Counted from the stretch's first letter, positions 16,756 to 25,479 are shown. The stretch: DNA of 64,000 bases from Verrucomicrobiia bacterium (GCA_011525685.1 WYBW01000070.1:1-64000), one strand, 5' to 3'. Program-made: numbers and translations. The notes: a model not told the origin generated them from the sequence alone.

Positions 16756-16972
16756 TCTCGGGATGGCGGGTTATTACCAGCGTCAAACCACCTCCGACAT
16801 TGGCAGCGGCTCCAGTTCGGACAAGGACTGGGTGTGGGGCGTTGGCCCGGAGATCAACCTGATTTGTCCGAAACTGGGTTTGATCACCTCAATACGTTAC
16901 GTGCGCGAAATCGAGGCGGAAAACCGCTTGCAGGGCAACACCGTCACGGTGACGTTGACGCGACGGTTTTGA
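16756..16972 (+). pseudogene. Truncated second copy of MetA-like gene (direct repeat, right copy)
   Basis: The last 217 bp of a MetA-like gene, matching 3664-3880 in the same orientation. The frame runs from about 16763 to the stop at 16972 and encodes GYYQRQTTSDIGSGSSSDK through to VTLTRRF. Seven of the nine differing codons after the first are synonymous, so the copy appears to descend from a gene that was under selection. Everything before TCTCGG is missing: no signal peptide and less than a quarter of the barrel remain. The upstream neighbour is the sigma factor gene, transcribed away from it. Confidence 0.85.
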
Positions 16973-17049
16973 AGTTCGCCACTTGTTGGTGGCAGGGGAA
17001 TGCGTCGTCACCAGTTCGTCACTTCCACTGTGTGACAAACTCTCGTTGT

Positions 17050-18030
17050 TCAATCCTCCGCTTTCGATTCCCGGGCCGTCAGGTCCTGCACCGCCTGCCG
17101 CACGTCCTTGCCGTCGTAAAGCATGGCGTAAACTTCCTCCATGATCGGGGTTTCGACTTTGTGGCGGCGCGCCAGTTCGCGCGCGGAGCGCGCTGTCGGA
17201 TACCCTTCAGCCACGGCCGTCATGCTCGCGACAATCGCCTCGGCCTTCTCGCCCTTGCCGAGGCGCTCGCCAAACCCGCGATTGCGGCTCAGGCGCGAAA
17301 AACAGGTCACCATCAAGTCGCCCAAGCCGCTCAGGCCGGTGAAGGTGTCGGCCTGCGCGCCGCACGCCACTCCCAGCCGCCGCATCTCGGCAATCGCCCG
17401 TGTCACCAGGGCCGCCTTGGAGTTGTCGCCAAAGCCCAACCCGTCGCACACGCCCGCGCCGATGGCGATGACGTTCTTGAGCGCGCCGCCCAGTTCCACG
17501 CCGTGAATGTCGGTGCTCGTGTAAACGCGGAAGGCCGGACTGTGAAACAAGGCCTGTACGATCTGAGCCGCTGCTTCGTCCTCACTGGCGGCGACGATGG
17601 CTGTTGGAACACCCCGGGCTACTTCCATGGCCAGTGTCGGTCCCGACATGGCGACGATGCGGGCGCGAGGCGAGTTCTCCTCGAGGATATCCGACATGGT
17701 GTGACCGGTTTCAAACTCGATGCCCTTGGTCACGCTGACGACGACTCCCGTGAAGTCGCGCAGACATTCAGTCGCTTTGCGGAAGCCTCTCGAGACGCTG
17801 GCCACCACAACCAGTTCCGCACCGGCCACGGCCCGGGCGGCGTCCGGTTCAGCCACGAGTCCGGCAGGCAGTTCAATACCCGGCAGATAACGCTCGTTGC
17901 GGCCGGACTGGCGAATGGCCTCGATCGTCTCCGGGAAGTAGTCCCAGAGGGTGACCTCGTTGTTGCGCGCGGCCAACATGCGGGCCAGCGCCGTTCCCCA
18001 GGCACCCGCGCCAAGCACGGTGATTTTCAT
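17050..18030 (-). CDS. gpsA: Glycerol-3-phosphate dehydrogenase [NAD(P)+]
   Basis: A 326-residue cytosolic enzyme that makes sn-glycerol-3-phosphate from dihydroxyacetone phosphate for phospholipid synthesis. The N-terminal dinucleotide fold has GAGAWGTA at residues 7-14. The family segments VTKGIE, MSGPTLAMEVARG, GGALKNVIAIGAG (catalytic lysine), GLSGLGDLMVTC and NRGFG are all present, and the length is normal. The ATG at 18030 overlaps the stop of plsY by four bases; the longer open frame to 18402 is an artefact inside plsY. Together the two genes supply and acylate glycerol-3-phosphate. Confidence 0.97.
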   Translation of the reverse strand: MKITVLGAGAWGTALARMLAARNNEVTLWDYFPETIEAIRQSGRNERYLPGIELPAGLVAEPDAARAVAGAELVVVASVSRGFRKATECLRDFTGVVVSVTKGIEFETGHTMSDILEENSPRARIVAMSGPTLAMEVARGVPTAIVAASEDEAAAQIVQALFHSPAFRVYTSTDIHGVELGGALKNVIAIGAGVCDGLGFGDNSKAALVTRAIAEMRRLGVACGAQADTFTGLSGLGDLMVTCFSRLSRNRGFGERLGKGEKAEAIVASMTAVAEGYPTARSARELARRHKVETPIMEEVYAMLYDGKDVRQAVQDLTARESKAED

Positions 18031-18701
18031 CGAAGTTCTTCCTTCTTCTTCTTGAAATGGATGCGGCTCTCTGTGCCGGCCAGCAGCCGCTGGATGTTGC
18101 TTTTGTGTTTGTAAATCGCCATGAGGCCCAGCCCCGTCGTCACGAGGCCCAACGCGATGCTCTCTTCCGTGAACCAAACCGCCGTGGGCAGGGCCACCGC
18201 TGCCGCGATGGAGGCCAGTGAAACGTAGCGCGTGATCACGAACAGAAGAATCCACGCGGCGAGAGCGAGGCCCACCGCCACCGGCGCCAGCGCCAGGTAC
18301 ACGCCCGCCGAGGTGGCGATGCCTTTGCCGCCTTTGAACCGCAGCCAGCAGGTATAGTTGTGGCCAAGAATCGCCGCGATGCCGGCGACGATCCCCAGCC
18401 ACTCGCGGGTGCTCGCGTCCGGCTGGCCGTCCCGGCCGAACATCACTGGCGCGGCGTCATGGAGTTCGGGATGGAAATTCACGACCAACGCCACTGCGGC
18501 GAAGCCCTTGAGCGCGTCCATGAAAAGCACAAAAATTCCCGCCGGCTTGCCCAGGAATCGGAACACATTCGTCGCCCCGATGTTGCCGCTGCCGACGCTG
18601 CGAATGTCCACCCCCTTGGCCCGGCCCACGAGGTAACCCGTCGGAATCGAGCCGAGCAAATAGGCCGCGAGCGCGGTCAGGATGTAAGCGAGAATCGGCA
18701 C
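18027..18701 (-). CDS. plsY: Glycerol-3-phosphate acyltransferase PlsY
   Basis: A 224-residue inner-membrane enzyme that transfers acyl from acyl-phosphate to glycerol-3-phosphate. The three family motifs are visible: GSIPTGYLVGR and SVGSGNIGATN near the N-terminus, LKGFAA and the GHNYTCWLRFKGGKGIATS loop in the middle. About five membrane helices are apparent. It is the first gene of a two-gene unit with gpsA (four-base overlap) and is divergent from the phosphonate operon across a 117-bp gap. Confidence 0.96.
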   Translation of the reverse strand: MPILAYILTALAAYLLGSIPTGYLVGRAKGVDIRSVGSGNIGATNVFRFLGKPAGIFVLFMDALKGFAAVALVVNFHPELHDAAPVMFGRDGQPDASTREWLGIVAGIAAILGHNYTCWLRFKGGKGIATSAGVYLALAPVAVGLALAAWILLFVITRYVSLASIAAAVALPTAVWFTEESIALGLVTTGLGLMAIYKHKSNIQRLLAGTESRIHFKKKKEELR

Positions 18702-18818
18702 TGGCCGAGTCTATGAGTTGAAGGTTGAAGGTTGAAAGTTGAAAGTGCGGTCGCGAATCTTTGCCCAGCTTCGCAGGTTGAGCGTGCAAAACGAATCCGA
18801 TCTCCCTAGATTCGGCGC

Positions 18819-19988
18819 GTGAACAACTCCGCCTCAGAAACGGACTCAACCCAGCGTCAGATGCCCCTGCCTCCGGCAAGGGACAAATTGCTTTTCACCC
18901 CCGGCCCGCTGACCACGAGTCTGAGCGTGAAGCAGGCCATGCTTCACGATGCGGGCTCGTGGCACTTCGAGTTCAATGCGCTGGTCGCCAGCGTGCGCGA
19001 CCGGTTGTTGAAGCTGGCAGGCGTTTCGCGGGAGAGCGGATGGGAGACCGTGCTGCTCCAGGGCAGCGGCACGTTCGGCGTCGAAGCGGTGTTTCAAACC
19101 TGCGTGCCGCCGGACGGCAAAGTGGCCGTGCTCACCAATGGCGCTTACGGCGACCGCATCATCCAGATGCTCAAGCATGCGAAGATCGAACACGCCGTTT
19201 TGAGAACGGCAGAAGACCGGCCGGCCGACCCCGCCGCGCTGGAGGCCCTGCTCTCGACCGACAAGGCTGTGACCCACGTCGCGGTCGTGCATTGCGAAAC
19301 CACCACGGGCATTCTGAATCCGATTGCAACCTTGGGCGAGGTCTGCCGCAAACACGGGAAAGTCAACATCGTGGACGCGATGAGCAGTTTTGGGGCGATC
19401 CCGATTGACCTGGAGGCGTGCGGCATTGATTTCCTGATTTCATCCGCCAACAAATGTGTCGAGGGCGTTCCGGGTTTCTCGTTCGTCCTCTGCCGCCGCG
19501 CCGTGCTGCTGGCCTGCGATGGTTATGCACGGAGTTTGAGCCTCGACCTTCTGGGCCAGCTCAAGGGCTTCGAGAAGAACGGGCAATTCCGTTACACGCC
19601 GCCGACGCACTCGATTCTCGCCTTCGATCAGGCCCTTCGCGAACTGGACGCGGAAGGCGGCATTGGGGCGCGTGGCGCACGCTACCGTCGCAATCACGAG
19701 GCGTTGGTGGAAGGGATGAAAAAGCTGGGCTTCCGCGTTTATCTCGATCCGTCAGTCCAAAGCTGCATCATTACTTCGTTCTATTTTCCCGACGATCCCA
19801 AGTTCACCTTTGAGCAATTCTATCGCCGCCTGAGCGACAAGGGATTCATCGTTTACCCCGGCAAAATCAGCCAGGCGGACACCTTCCGAATTGGTTCGAT
19901 TGGGCGATTGTTTGAAGCCGACATGCGCGCCCTGCTGCTGGCCATCGGCGAAACGGTGAAGGAAATGGGCATTCAACTGAACAAATGA
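18819..19988 (+). CDS. phnW: 2-aminoethylphosphonate:pyruvate aminotransferase
   Basis: A 389-residue fold-type I class V aminotransferase that converts 2-aminoethylphosphonate and pyruvate to phosphonoacetaldehyde and alanine. The opening LLFTPGPLTTS, the QGSGTFGVEA segment, VDAMSSFGAIP and the PLP lysine Lys212 in SSANKCVEGVPGF are characteristic of PhnW; the last separates it from alanine-glyoxylate aminotransferases. It is the first gene of a five-gene operon, and its stop codon overlaps the next start (ATGA). The downstream phnA and phnY genes confirm the pathway. Confidence 0.94.
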   Translation: MNNSASETDSTQRQMPLPPARDKLLFTPGPLTTSLSVKQAMLHDAGSWHFEFNALVASVRDRLLKLAGVSRESGWETVLLQGSGTFGVEAVFQTCVPPDGKVAVLTNGAYGDRIIQMLKHAKIEHAVLRTAEDRPADPAALEALLSTDKAVTHVAVVHCETTTGILNPIATLGEVCRKHGKVNIVDAMSSFGAIPIDLEACGIDFLISSANKCVEGVPGFSFVLCRRAVLLACDGYARSLSLDLLGQLKGFEKNGQFRYTPPTHSILAFDQALRELDAEGGIGARGARYRRNHEALVEGMKKLGFRVYLDPSVQSCIITSFYFPDDPKFTFEQFYRRLSDKGFIVYPGKISQADTFRIGSIGRLFEADMRALLLAIGETVKEMGIQLNK

Positions 19989-21289
19989 AAGCCGGCTACC
20001 GCGAGCGCGCGCTGCGAGCGTTTCCCGCCGGCTCGAACGGCGAGTATGGAATTCCGGCCGAACTTGTGCCTGTCTTGCAGCGCGGCCACGGCTGCCGGGT
20101 GTGGGACACCGAGGGCCGCGAGTTTCTGGACATGACCATGGCCTGGGGCGCGGCGCTCGTTGGCCACGCCCATCCCCAAGTGATTGAAGCTGCCGCGCGC
20201 CAGGCCCGCGACGGAGCCAATTTCGCGGCGGTCAACACACGCTCCGTTGAACTCGCTGAGCGCATCCAGTCCATCAGTCCGTGCGCGGAAAGAGTCCGCT
20301 TCGTCGCGTCCGGCACCGAGGCGACTATGCTTTGCCTGCGAATTGCCCAGGGCGCGACGGGCCGGCCCAAGGTTTTGAAGTTCGAGGGCGCCTATCACGG
20401 CCAACATCCCGTCGGCGTCACCAGCATGTTGAACGGCAAGCCCACCGCGCTGCCCGGGTCGGATCCCTCGGGCGCCGGCGCAACCTGGGTTGAACGCGAT
20501 GTGTTGATCGCGCCGTTCAATGACCTTGCTACGACCGAGAGCATCATTGCCAGTCACGCCGCCGAGCTTGCCGCCGTAATCGTCGAACCGCTGCACCGCT
20601 GCATTGCCCCTGCCCATGGCTTCTTGGCCGGCCTTCGGGCCGTGACGCAAAGGCACGGTGTGGTGTTGATTTTCGATGAAGTGGTCACCGGCTTCCGGTT
20701 GGCCTTGGGCGGCGCGCAGGAGTTTTACGGCGTGAAGCCGGACTTGGTCGCTTACGGCAAGGCTTTGGGTGGCGGTTTCCCCATCGGCGCGTATGCCGGA
20801 CGCGCGGATTTGATGGAGGTGGTGGCGGAGCATCGTTTGCCTGGACCGAACTACGTTTGGTCGGCATCCACGGGTGGCGGCAATCCGGTTTCCGCCGCCG
20901 CCGCGCTCGCGACCATTGAAGTCCTTTCGGAGCGTGACGTTTATCCGGGGCTTCACGAAGCCGGCGCGCAGTTGCGCCAGCAAATGGCGGACGCTTTGAA
21001 GTCGCAGGAGGAAGTCGCGCAAGTTCTCGGCGACGGCCCGCTGGCGCAGGTCGCGTTTTCCCGGCAGCCGGTCACGGATCAGCGAAGCTGGCTGGCCTCT
21101 GACCGCGCGCATGGCCGGGCCGTGATGCTGGCGTTGTTGAAGGCCGGTGTTTTTCTCAATCCCATGGGCACGAAACTCTATCTCTCGCTGGCACATGACA
21201 CCAAGGCCATCGAGGAATTTGTCGGGCACTTCGCCGAGGCCTTGAGCGCCACCCGAAAATCCCGCCCGATTGAAATGGTATCCGCATGA
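19985..21289 (+). CDS. Class III PLP-dependent enzyme of the glutamate-1-semialdehyde aminomutase type, phosphonate-operon associated
   Basis: A 434-residue fold-type I enzyme. FDEVVTGFR (Asp231) and the PLP lysine Lys259 in AYGKALGGGFPIG are intact, as are SGTEATMLCLR and EGAYHGQ. It resembles the GSA-aminomutase branch of class III, but the operon contains no tetrapyrrole genes. It overlaps phnW and phnA by four bases on each side, so it is translated with them. It may be an aminotransferase or lyase for another aminophosphonate, or a backup for PhnW; the known PhnWAY pathway has no step for it. It is distinct from the PbfA-like enzyme at 24041. Confidence 0.8.
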   Translation: MKAGYRERALRAFPAGSNGEYGIPAELVPVLQRGHGCRVWDTEGREFLDMTMAWGAALVGHAHPQVIEAAARQARDGANFAAVNTRSVELAERIQSISPCAERVRFVASGTEATMLCLRIAQGATGRPKVLKFEGAYHGQHPVGVTSMLNGKPTALPGSDPSGAGATWVERDVLIAPFNDLATTESIIASHAAELAAVIVEPLHRCIAPAHGFLAGLRAVTQRHGVVLIFDEVVTGFRLALGGAQEFYGVKPDLVAYGKALGGGFPIGAYAGRADLMEVVAEHRLPGPNYVWSASTGGGNPVSAAAALATIEVLSERDVYPGLHEAGAQLRQQMADALKSQEEVAQVLGDGPLAQVAFSRQPVTDQRSWLASDRAHGRAVMLALLKAGVFLNPMGTKLYLSLAHDTKAIEEFVGHFAEALSATRKSRPIEMVSA

Positions 21290-22581
21290 TTGCTCCTGCC
21301 ATAAATCCCTTTTCCGTCAACGGGCGAACCTACGCACCACCCGCGCGACCCATCGTCGTCATCTGCCTCGACGGTTCGGCGGATGAGTACTTCGACGCCA
21401 CCCTGGCGCGAGGCCGGATGCCGAATCTTCAGCGCCTGGCCGTGCGGGGCCATCGTGGACTCGCGCGCGGTGCGCTGCCCTCCTTCACCAACGTCAACAA
21501 TGCCTCCATCGTCACCGGTGTGCCGCCCTCGGTTCACGGCATCGGCGGCAACTTTTTTTACGACGTCGCGACCGGCCAGGAAGTAATGATGAACTCGGCG
21601 AAGTATCTTCGCGCCGAAACCATTCTGGCCGCGGCGGCCGCGGCGGGACGGAAAGTCGGCGTCATCACGGCCAAGGAAAAGCTGCGCGACATTTTCAGTC
21701 ATAACCTGAAGGGAATCGCCTTTTCCTCCGAGAAAGCCAACCAGGCGAAGCCGGAGACTCATGGCATCGCGGAGGTGGAAAAAATCGTTGGCCGTCCGAC
21801 CCCGCAGATTTACAGCGGTGATGCCAGCCTTTACGTGTTCTGGGCCGGCGCGGCTCTGCTGGAGCAGGGCCTGGCGGATTTTCTTTACCTCTCCACCACC
21901 GACTACATGCAGCACGCGTACCCGCCGGAGTCGCCCGAGTCGCTGGATTTTTACGCCGCGATTGACCACGAACTGGGCCGGTTGCTGGACCTCGGCGCCA
22001 TCGTTGCCCTCACCGCCGACCATGGCATGAACGCCAAGCAAAAACCCGATGGTTCGCCCAATGTGATTTATCTCGAATCGCAACTCACGGAAAAGTTTGG
22101 CCCCGGCTTCCGCGTCATCCTGCCAATCACCGATCCCTACGTCGTGCATCACGGGGCGCTGGGCTCGTTCGCCGTCGTTCATTTGCCTGCTTTGAACTCC
22201 TCCCCTTCTCCCGCATCGGGGGAGAGGGTTGGGGTGAGGGGGCAGGCTTTGCGGGAAAGCGTCCGCACCTGGCTCATGGACCTGCCCGGCATCACCGAAG
22301 TTTATGATCGCGAGACCGCCGCGCGGAAACTCGAACTGCCCGCAGATCGTCTCGGCGAACTCATCGTCCTTTCAGGGCGAAACGTTGTCCTCGGCCGCAC
22401 GCCCGAGTATCACGACCTGAAGGCGCTGCATGGCGGGCTGCGTTCGCACGGTGGACGCTACGAGGAAATGGTGCCCTTGATTCTCTCCGAACCACTCAAG
22501 CCTGAATACGCCGCCAAAGCCGCCGGCGATCCGCGCAATTTCGACATCTTCGATTTTGCCATCAACGGCATCAAAACCTGA
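21286..22581 (+). CDS. phnA: Phosphonoacetate hydrolase
   Basis: A 431-residue alkaline-phosphatase-superfamily enzyme that cleaves phosphonoacetate to acetate and phosphate. Asp29 (VVICLDGSADEY) and the nucleophile Thr68 (LPSFTNVNNASIVTG) are in place, followed by STTDYMQHAYPP, LTADHGMN and VVHHGALGSF, which supply the two-metal ligands. Residues about 304-320 (NSSPSPASGERVGVRGQ) are encoded by a palindromic dispersed repeat inserted in frame. They fall after the catalytic core, in the last third, so activity may be kept. It overlaps the upstream class III gene by four bases. Confidence 0.92.
   Translation: MIAPAINPFSVNGRTYAPPARPIVVICLDGSADEYFDATLARGRMPNLQRLAVRGHRGLARGALPSFTNVNNASIVTGVPPSVHGIGGNFFYDVATGQEVMMNSAKYLRAETILAAAAAAGRKVGVITAKEKLRDIFSHNLKGIAFSSEKANQAKPETHGIAEVEKIVGRPTPQIYSGDASLYVFWAGAALLEQGLADFLYLSTTDYMQHAYPPESPESLDFYAAIDHELGRLLDLGAIVALTADHGMNAKQKPDGSPNVIYLESQLTEKFGPGFRVILPITDPYVVHHGALGSFAVVHLPALNSSPSPASGERVGVRGQALRESVRTWLMDLPGITEVYDRETAARKLELPADRLGELIVLSGRNVVLGRTPEYHDLKALHGGLRSHGGRYEEMVPLILSEPLKPEYAAKAAGDPRNFDIFDFAINGIKT
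22199..22242. repeat. Palindromic REP-like repeat inside phnA
   Basis: The 44-bp stretch contains CTCCCGCATCGGGGGAG, a hairpin, followed by AGGGTTGGGGTGAGGGG. This is a repeat type usually found between genes in many bacteria. Here it lies inside a coding sequence, keeps the frame and contains no stop. Confidence 0.75.
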
Positions 22582-22605
22582 TCACCACCAACTCAAGCTC
22601 GTTTG

Positions 22606-24036
22606 ATGAACACACTACCGGTCCAGGACCTGGCCTGTTACGTCGCCGGCAAAAAAGTCACCGGCTCGAAAAAACTTTCCATCCACCACCCGTACGATGG
22701 CCGGTTGGTCGGCTCGGTCGCGCTCGCCAGCCGCGCCGACACCGAGGCTGCCATTCAGGCGGCGCTTTCCCATCGCCAAACGCTCACCCGATATCAGCGG
22801 TCCATGATCCTGGAAAAGACCCGGCAGTTGCTCGAGGAGCGAAGGGAGGAGTTTGCCCAGATCATCACGGCGGAAGCCGGCCTTTGCATTCGTGAAACCC
22901 GCTACGAAACGGGACGCGCCAGCGACGTGTTGCGTTTTGCCGCCATGGAGGCACTGCGCGATGACGGACAGATCTTTTCGTGTGACATCTCCGCGCAGGG
23001 CAAGGCGCGAAAAATCTTCACCCTCCGCGAGCCATTGGCATTGATCGCTGCCATCACGCCGTTCAATCATCCGTTGAACCAGGTCGCGCACAAAGTCGCG
23101 CCGGCCGTTGCCGTCGGCGCGCCGGTGATCCTCAAGCCGGCCACCGTCACGCCGCTGACGGCCATCCGCTTCGTCGAATTGATGTACGAGGCCGGCCTCC
23201 CGCCGCAGATGCTCAGTGTGTTGCTTGGTCCGACCGACGAGGTCGCGGACTTCCTGGTGCGCGATCCGCGCGTCGAACTCGTCACCTTCACCGGCGGCGA
23301 AACCGTGGGCAAAAAGATCGCGCAGAACGCCGGCTACAAGAAGCTGGTCCTGGAACTCGGCGGCAACGACCCGCTCATCATTCTGGATGACGCCGACCTC
23401 GACCTCGCTGTCACGCTCGCGGCTGAAGGTTCCTTCCGCAATTCCGGCCAACGTTGCACGGCGGTTAAGAGAATTCTCGTCGAGCAAGGCATTGTGAAAC
23501 CATTTACCGAGCGCTTCGTCGAGAAAGCCCGCGAGTACAAATGCGGCGATCCAACCGATCCCGAAACGCGTGTCGGCACGGTCATCAACGAAGCCGCTGC
23601 GGTGCATCTGGAGTCGGTCGTCAAGAAAGCCGTGGCTGCCGGCGCGAAAGTCCTGCTCGGTGGCGAACGCAAAGGCGCGTTGCTCGCGCCGACGGTCATT
23701 GCCGATGTGCCGCGCGACGCCGAGATGGTCGTATGCGAATCCTTTGGTCCGCTGGCGCCGATCATGGCCGTTCGCGATCTTGATGACGCCGTCGAACTCG
23801 CCAACTCGACGGCGTACGGTTTGTCTTCCGGCGTCGTCACCACCAATCTGAATCGCGCCATCGAAATCGTGAAGCGTCTCAAGACCGGCACGGTCAACAT
23901 CAACGAAGTGCCCGGTTACCGCCTGGAAAGCTCGCCCTTCGGCGGCGTGAAAGATTCCGGCCTTGGCATCAAGGAAGGCGTCATCGAAGCCATGAAGTGC
24001 ATGACCACCGTGAAAACGTTTTCGTTGCCGTGGTGA
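22606..24036 (+). CDS. phnY: Phosphonoacetaldehyde dehydrogenase
   Basis: A 476-residue aldehyde dehydrogenase. The NAD-binding FNHPLN and KPATVTP segments, Glu250 in LELGGND and the nucleophile Cys284 in NSGQRCTAVKR are intact. In this operon it should oxidise phosphonoacetaldehyde to phosphonoacetate, the substrate of PhnA. The start is ATG 22606; an in-frame TTG lies just before it. It follows phnA by 24 bp and precedes the PbfA-like gene by four bases. Confidence 0.93.
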   Translation: MNTLPVQDLACYVAGKKVTGSKKLSIHHPYDGRLVGSVALASRADTEAAIQAALSHRQTLTRYQRSMILEKTRQLLEERREEFAQIITAEAGLCIRETRYETGRASDVLRFAAMEALRDDGQIFSCDISAQGKARKIFTLREPLALIAAITPFNHPLNQVAHKVAPAVAVGAPVILKPATVTPLTAIRFVELMYEAGLPPQMLSVLLGPTDEVADFLVRDPRVELVTFTGGETVGKKIAQNAGYKKLVLELGGNDPLIILDDADLDLAVTLAAEGSFRNSGQRCTAVKRILVEQGIVKPFTERFVEKAREYKCGDPTDPETRVGTVINEAAAVHLESVVKKAVAAGAKVLLGGERKGALLAPTVIADVPRDAEMVVCESFGPLAPIMAVRDLDDAVELANSTAYGLSSGVVTTNLNRAIEIVKRLKTGTVNINEVPGYRLESSPFGGVKDSGLGIKEGVIEAMKCMTTVKTFSLPW

Positions 24037-24040
24037 ACCC

Positions 24041-25390
24041 ATGAGCGCCACGCCCGACCATTTCAAATCCGAGGGCGACCTGAACCTCTCGCCGCGCCGC
24101 ACGCAATGGCTGGCGGAGAAAATTAATTCCGAGGCAAAAGCCTGGCTGGACGAGGACGCGAAATATTTTCTGCATCAATCCTTGTCCACGCCCTGCCTGA
24201 ACGTGTTCAAGGGCTGCGACGGAATCTACGTCGAAGACCTTCAGGGGCGGCGCTACATGGATTTTCATGGCAACAACGTCCACCAGGTCGGCTTCCGCAA
24301 TCGCCGCGTCGTTGATGCCATCAAGGCGCAACTTGACGAACTGCCATTCTGCACGCGGCGTTACACGAACATCCCGGCGATCAAGCTGGCGAAGAAACTG
24401 GCCGAACTCGCGCCCGGCCATTTGAACAAGGTTCTTTTCGCGCCTGGCGGCACGAGCGCCATCGGCATGGCGCTGAAACTGGCCCGCGCCGCCACGGGCC
24501 GGTTCAAGACGATCTCCATGTGGGACTCCTTCCACGGAGCTTCGCTCGATGCCATTTCCGTAGGCGGCGAAGCGATTTTCCGACAAGGCATCGGCCCGCT
24601 GCTGCCTGGCACCGAACACGTGCCGCCGCCCGATCCCTCGCAATGCCCGTTCAAGTGCGGCGCGCAATGCTCGCTCCAATGCGCCGAGTACGTGGAATAC
24701 GTCCTCAAGAAGGAAGGGGATGTGGCCGCCGTGGTTGCCGAAACCGTGCGCAGCGTTCCCTTCATTCCGCCGCCCGAATACTGGAAAATCATCCGCGCGG
24801 CGTGCGACAAGCACGGCGCGTTGTTGATTCTGGACGAAATCCCGCATGGTCTCGGGCGCACCGGAAAGATGTTCACCTGCGAACATTACGGCATCGTGCC
24901 GGACATGCTCGTCATCGGCAAAGGGCTGGGCGGCGGTGTGTTCCCGCTCGCGGCGCTGCTTGCGCGCGAAGACCTGAACGTGATGCCCGACCGAGCGCTC
25001 GGACATTACACGCATGAGAAGAACCCCGTCGCTTGCGCCGCCGGCCTGGCGACGATCGAGTGCATTGAGGCCGATGGTCTGCTGGAAAACGCCCGCGCGC
25101 TGGGCGAACACGCCTTGCGCCGCATTGAACGGATGAAGGAAAAATATCCGCTCGTGGCCGGTGGCCGCGGACTGGGCCTGTTACTGGGAATTGAACTCGT
25201 CAAAGACCTTCAGACCCGCGAGCCGGCCAGCGACGCCGCCGAGCGCGTGATGTATCGCGCCCTGGAAAAAGGAGTGAGTTTCAAAGTCAGCATGGGCAAC
25301 ATCCTCACGCTCACCCCGCCGCTCACCATCACGCGCGAGGAGATGGATCGGGCGCTGGATATCATCGAGGAGTGTCTCGCGGAACTTTGA
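24041..25390 (+). CDS. pbfA: PbfA-like class III PLP enzyme, probable (R)-1-hydroxy-2-aminoethylphosphonate ammonia-lyase
   Basis: A 449-residue fold-type I class III enzyme: LILDEIPHGLGRTGK (Asp265) and PLP lysine Lys294 in IGKGLGGGVFPL. The segment GRRYMDFHGNNVHQVGF resembles the PbfA group, which eliminates ammonia from (R)-1-hydroxy-2-aminoethylphosphonate to give phosphonoacetaldehyde and often sits beside phnWAY. That assignment rests on context and remembered family features. An unusual four-cysteine run, Cys202/206/210/214 spaced every four residues, lies before the active-site half. It is the last gene of the operon, and its stop codon sits in the loop of a perfect hairpin. Confidence 0.75.
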   Translation: MSATPDHFKSEGDLNLSPRRTQWLAEKINSEAKAWLDEDAKYFLHQSLSTPCLNVFKGCDGIYVEDLQGRRYMDFHGNNVHQVGFRNRRVVDAIKAQLDELPFCTRRYTNIPAIKLAKKLAELAPGHLNKVLFAPGGTSAIGMALKLARAATGRFKTISMWDSFHGASLDAISVGGEAIFRQGIGPLLPGTEHVPPPDPSQCPFKCGAQCSLQCAEYVEYVLKKEGDVAAVVAETVRSVPFIPPPEYWKIIRAACDKHGALLILDEIPHGLGRTGKMFTCEHYGIVPDMLVIGKGLGGGVFPLAALLAREDLNVMPDRALGHYTHEKNPVACAAGLATIECIEADGLLENARALGEHALRRIERMKEKYPLVAGGRGLGLLLGIELVKDLQTREPASDAAERVMYRALEKGVSFKVSMGNILTLTPPLTITREEMDRALDIIEECLAEL

Positions 25391-25402
25391 GCCGCGAGAC
25401 AC
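25372..25402 (+). terminator. Perfect 11-bp inverted repeat across the pbfA stop codon
   Basis: GTGTCTCGCGG and CCGCGAGACAC pair perfectly around a nine-base loop that holds the last codons and the TGA. A T7 tract lies about 24 bases further on (near 25427-25433). It probably marks the 3' end of the phosphonate operon transcript, although the T run is too distant for a standard intrinsic terminator. Confidence 0.5.
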
Positions 25403-25479
25403 CGCAGGAAATCCACTTCGACGACTTTTTTTCATCGGAGTGGGAAGCCCGGCAGACGGAGCAGGTGGGATTGTCTGAC

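Noticed and set aside
22615-24102. A 495-codon minus-strand open frame opposite phnY
   Set aside because: Antisense shadow of an intact aldehyde dehydrogenase.
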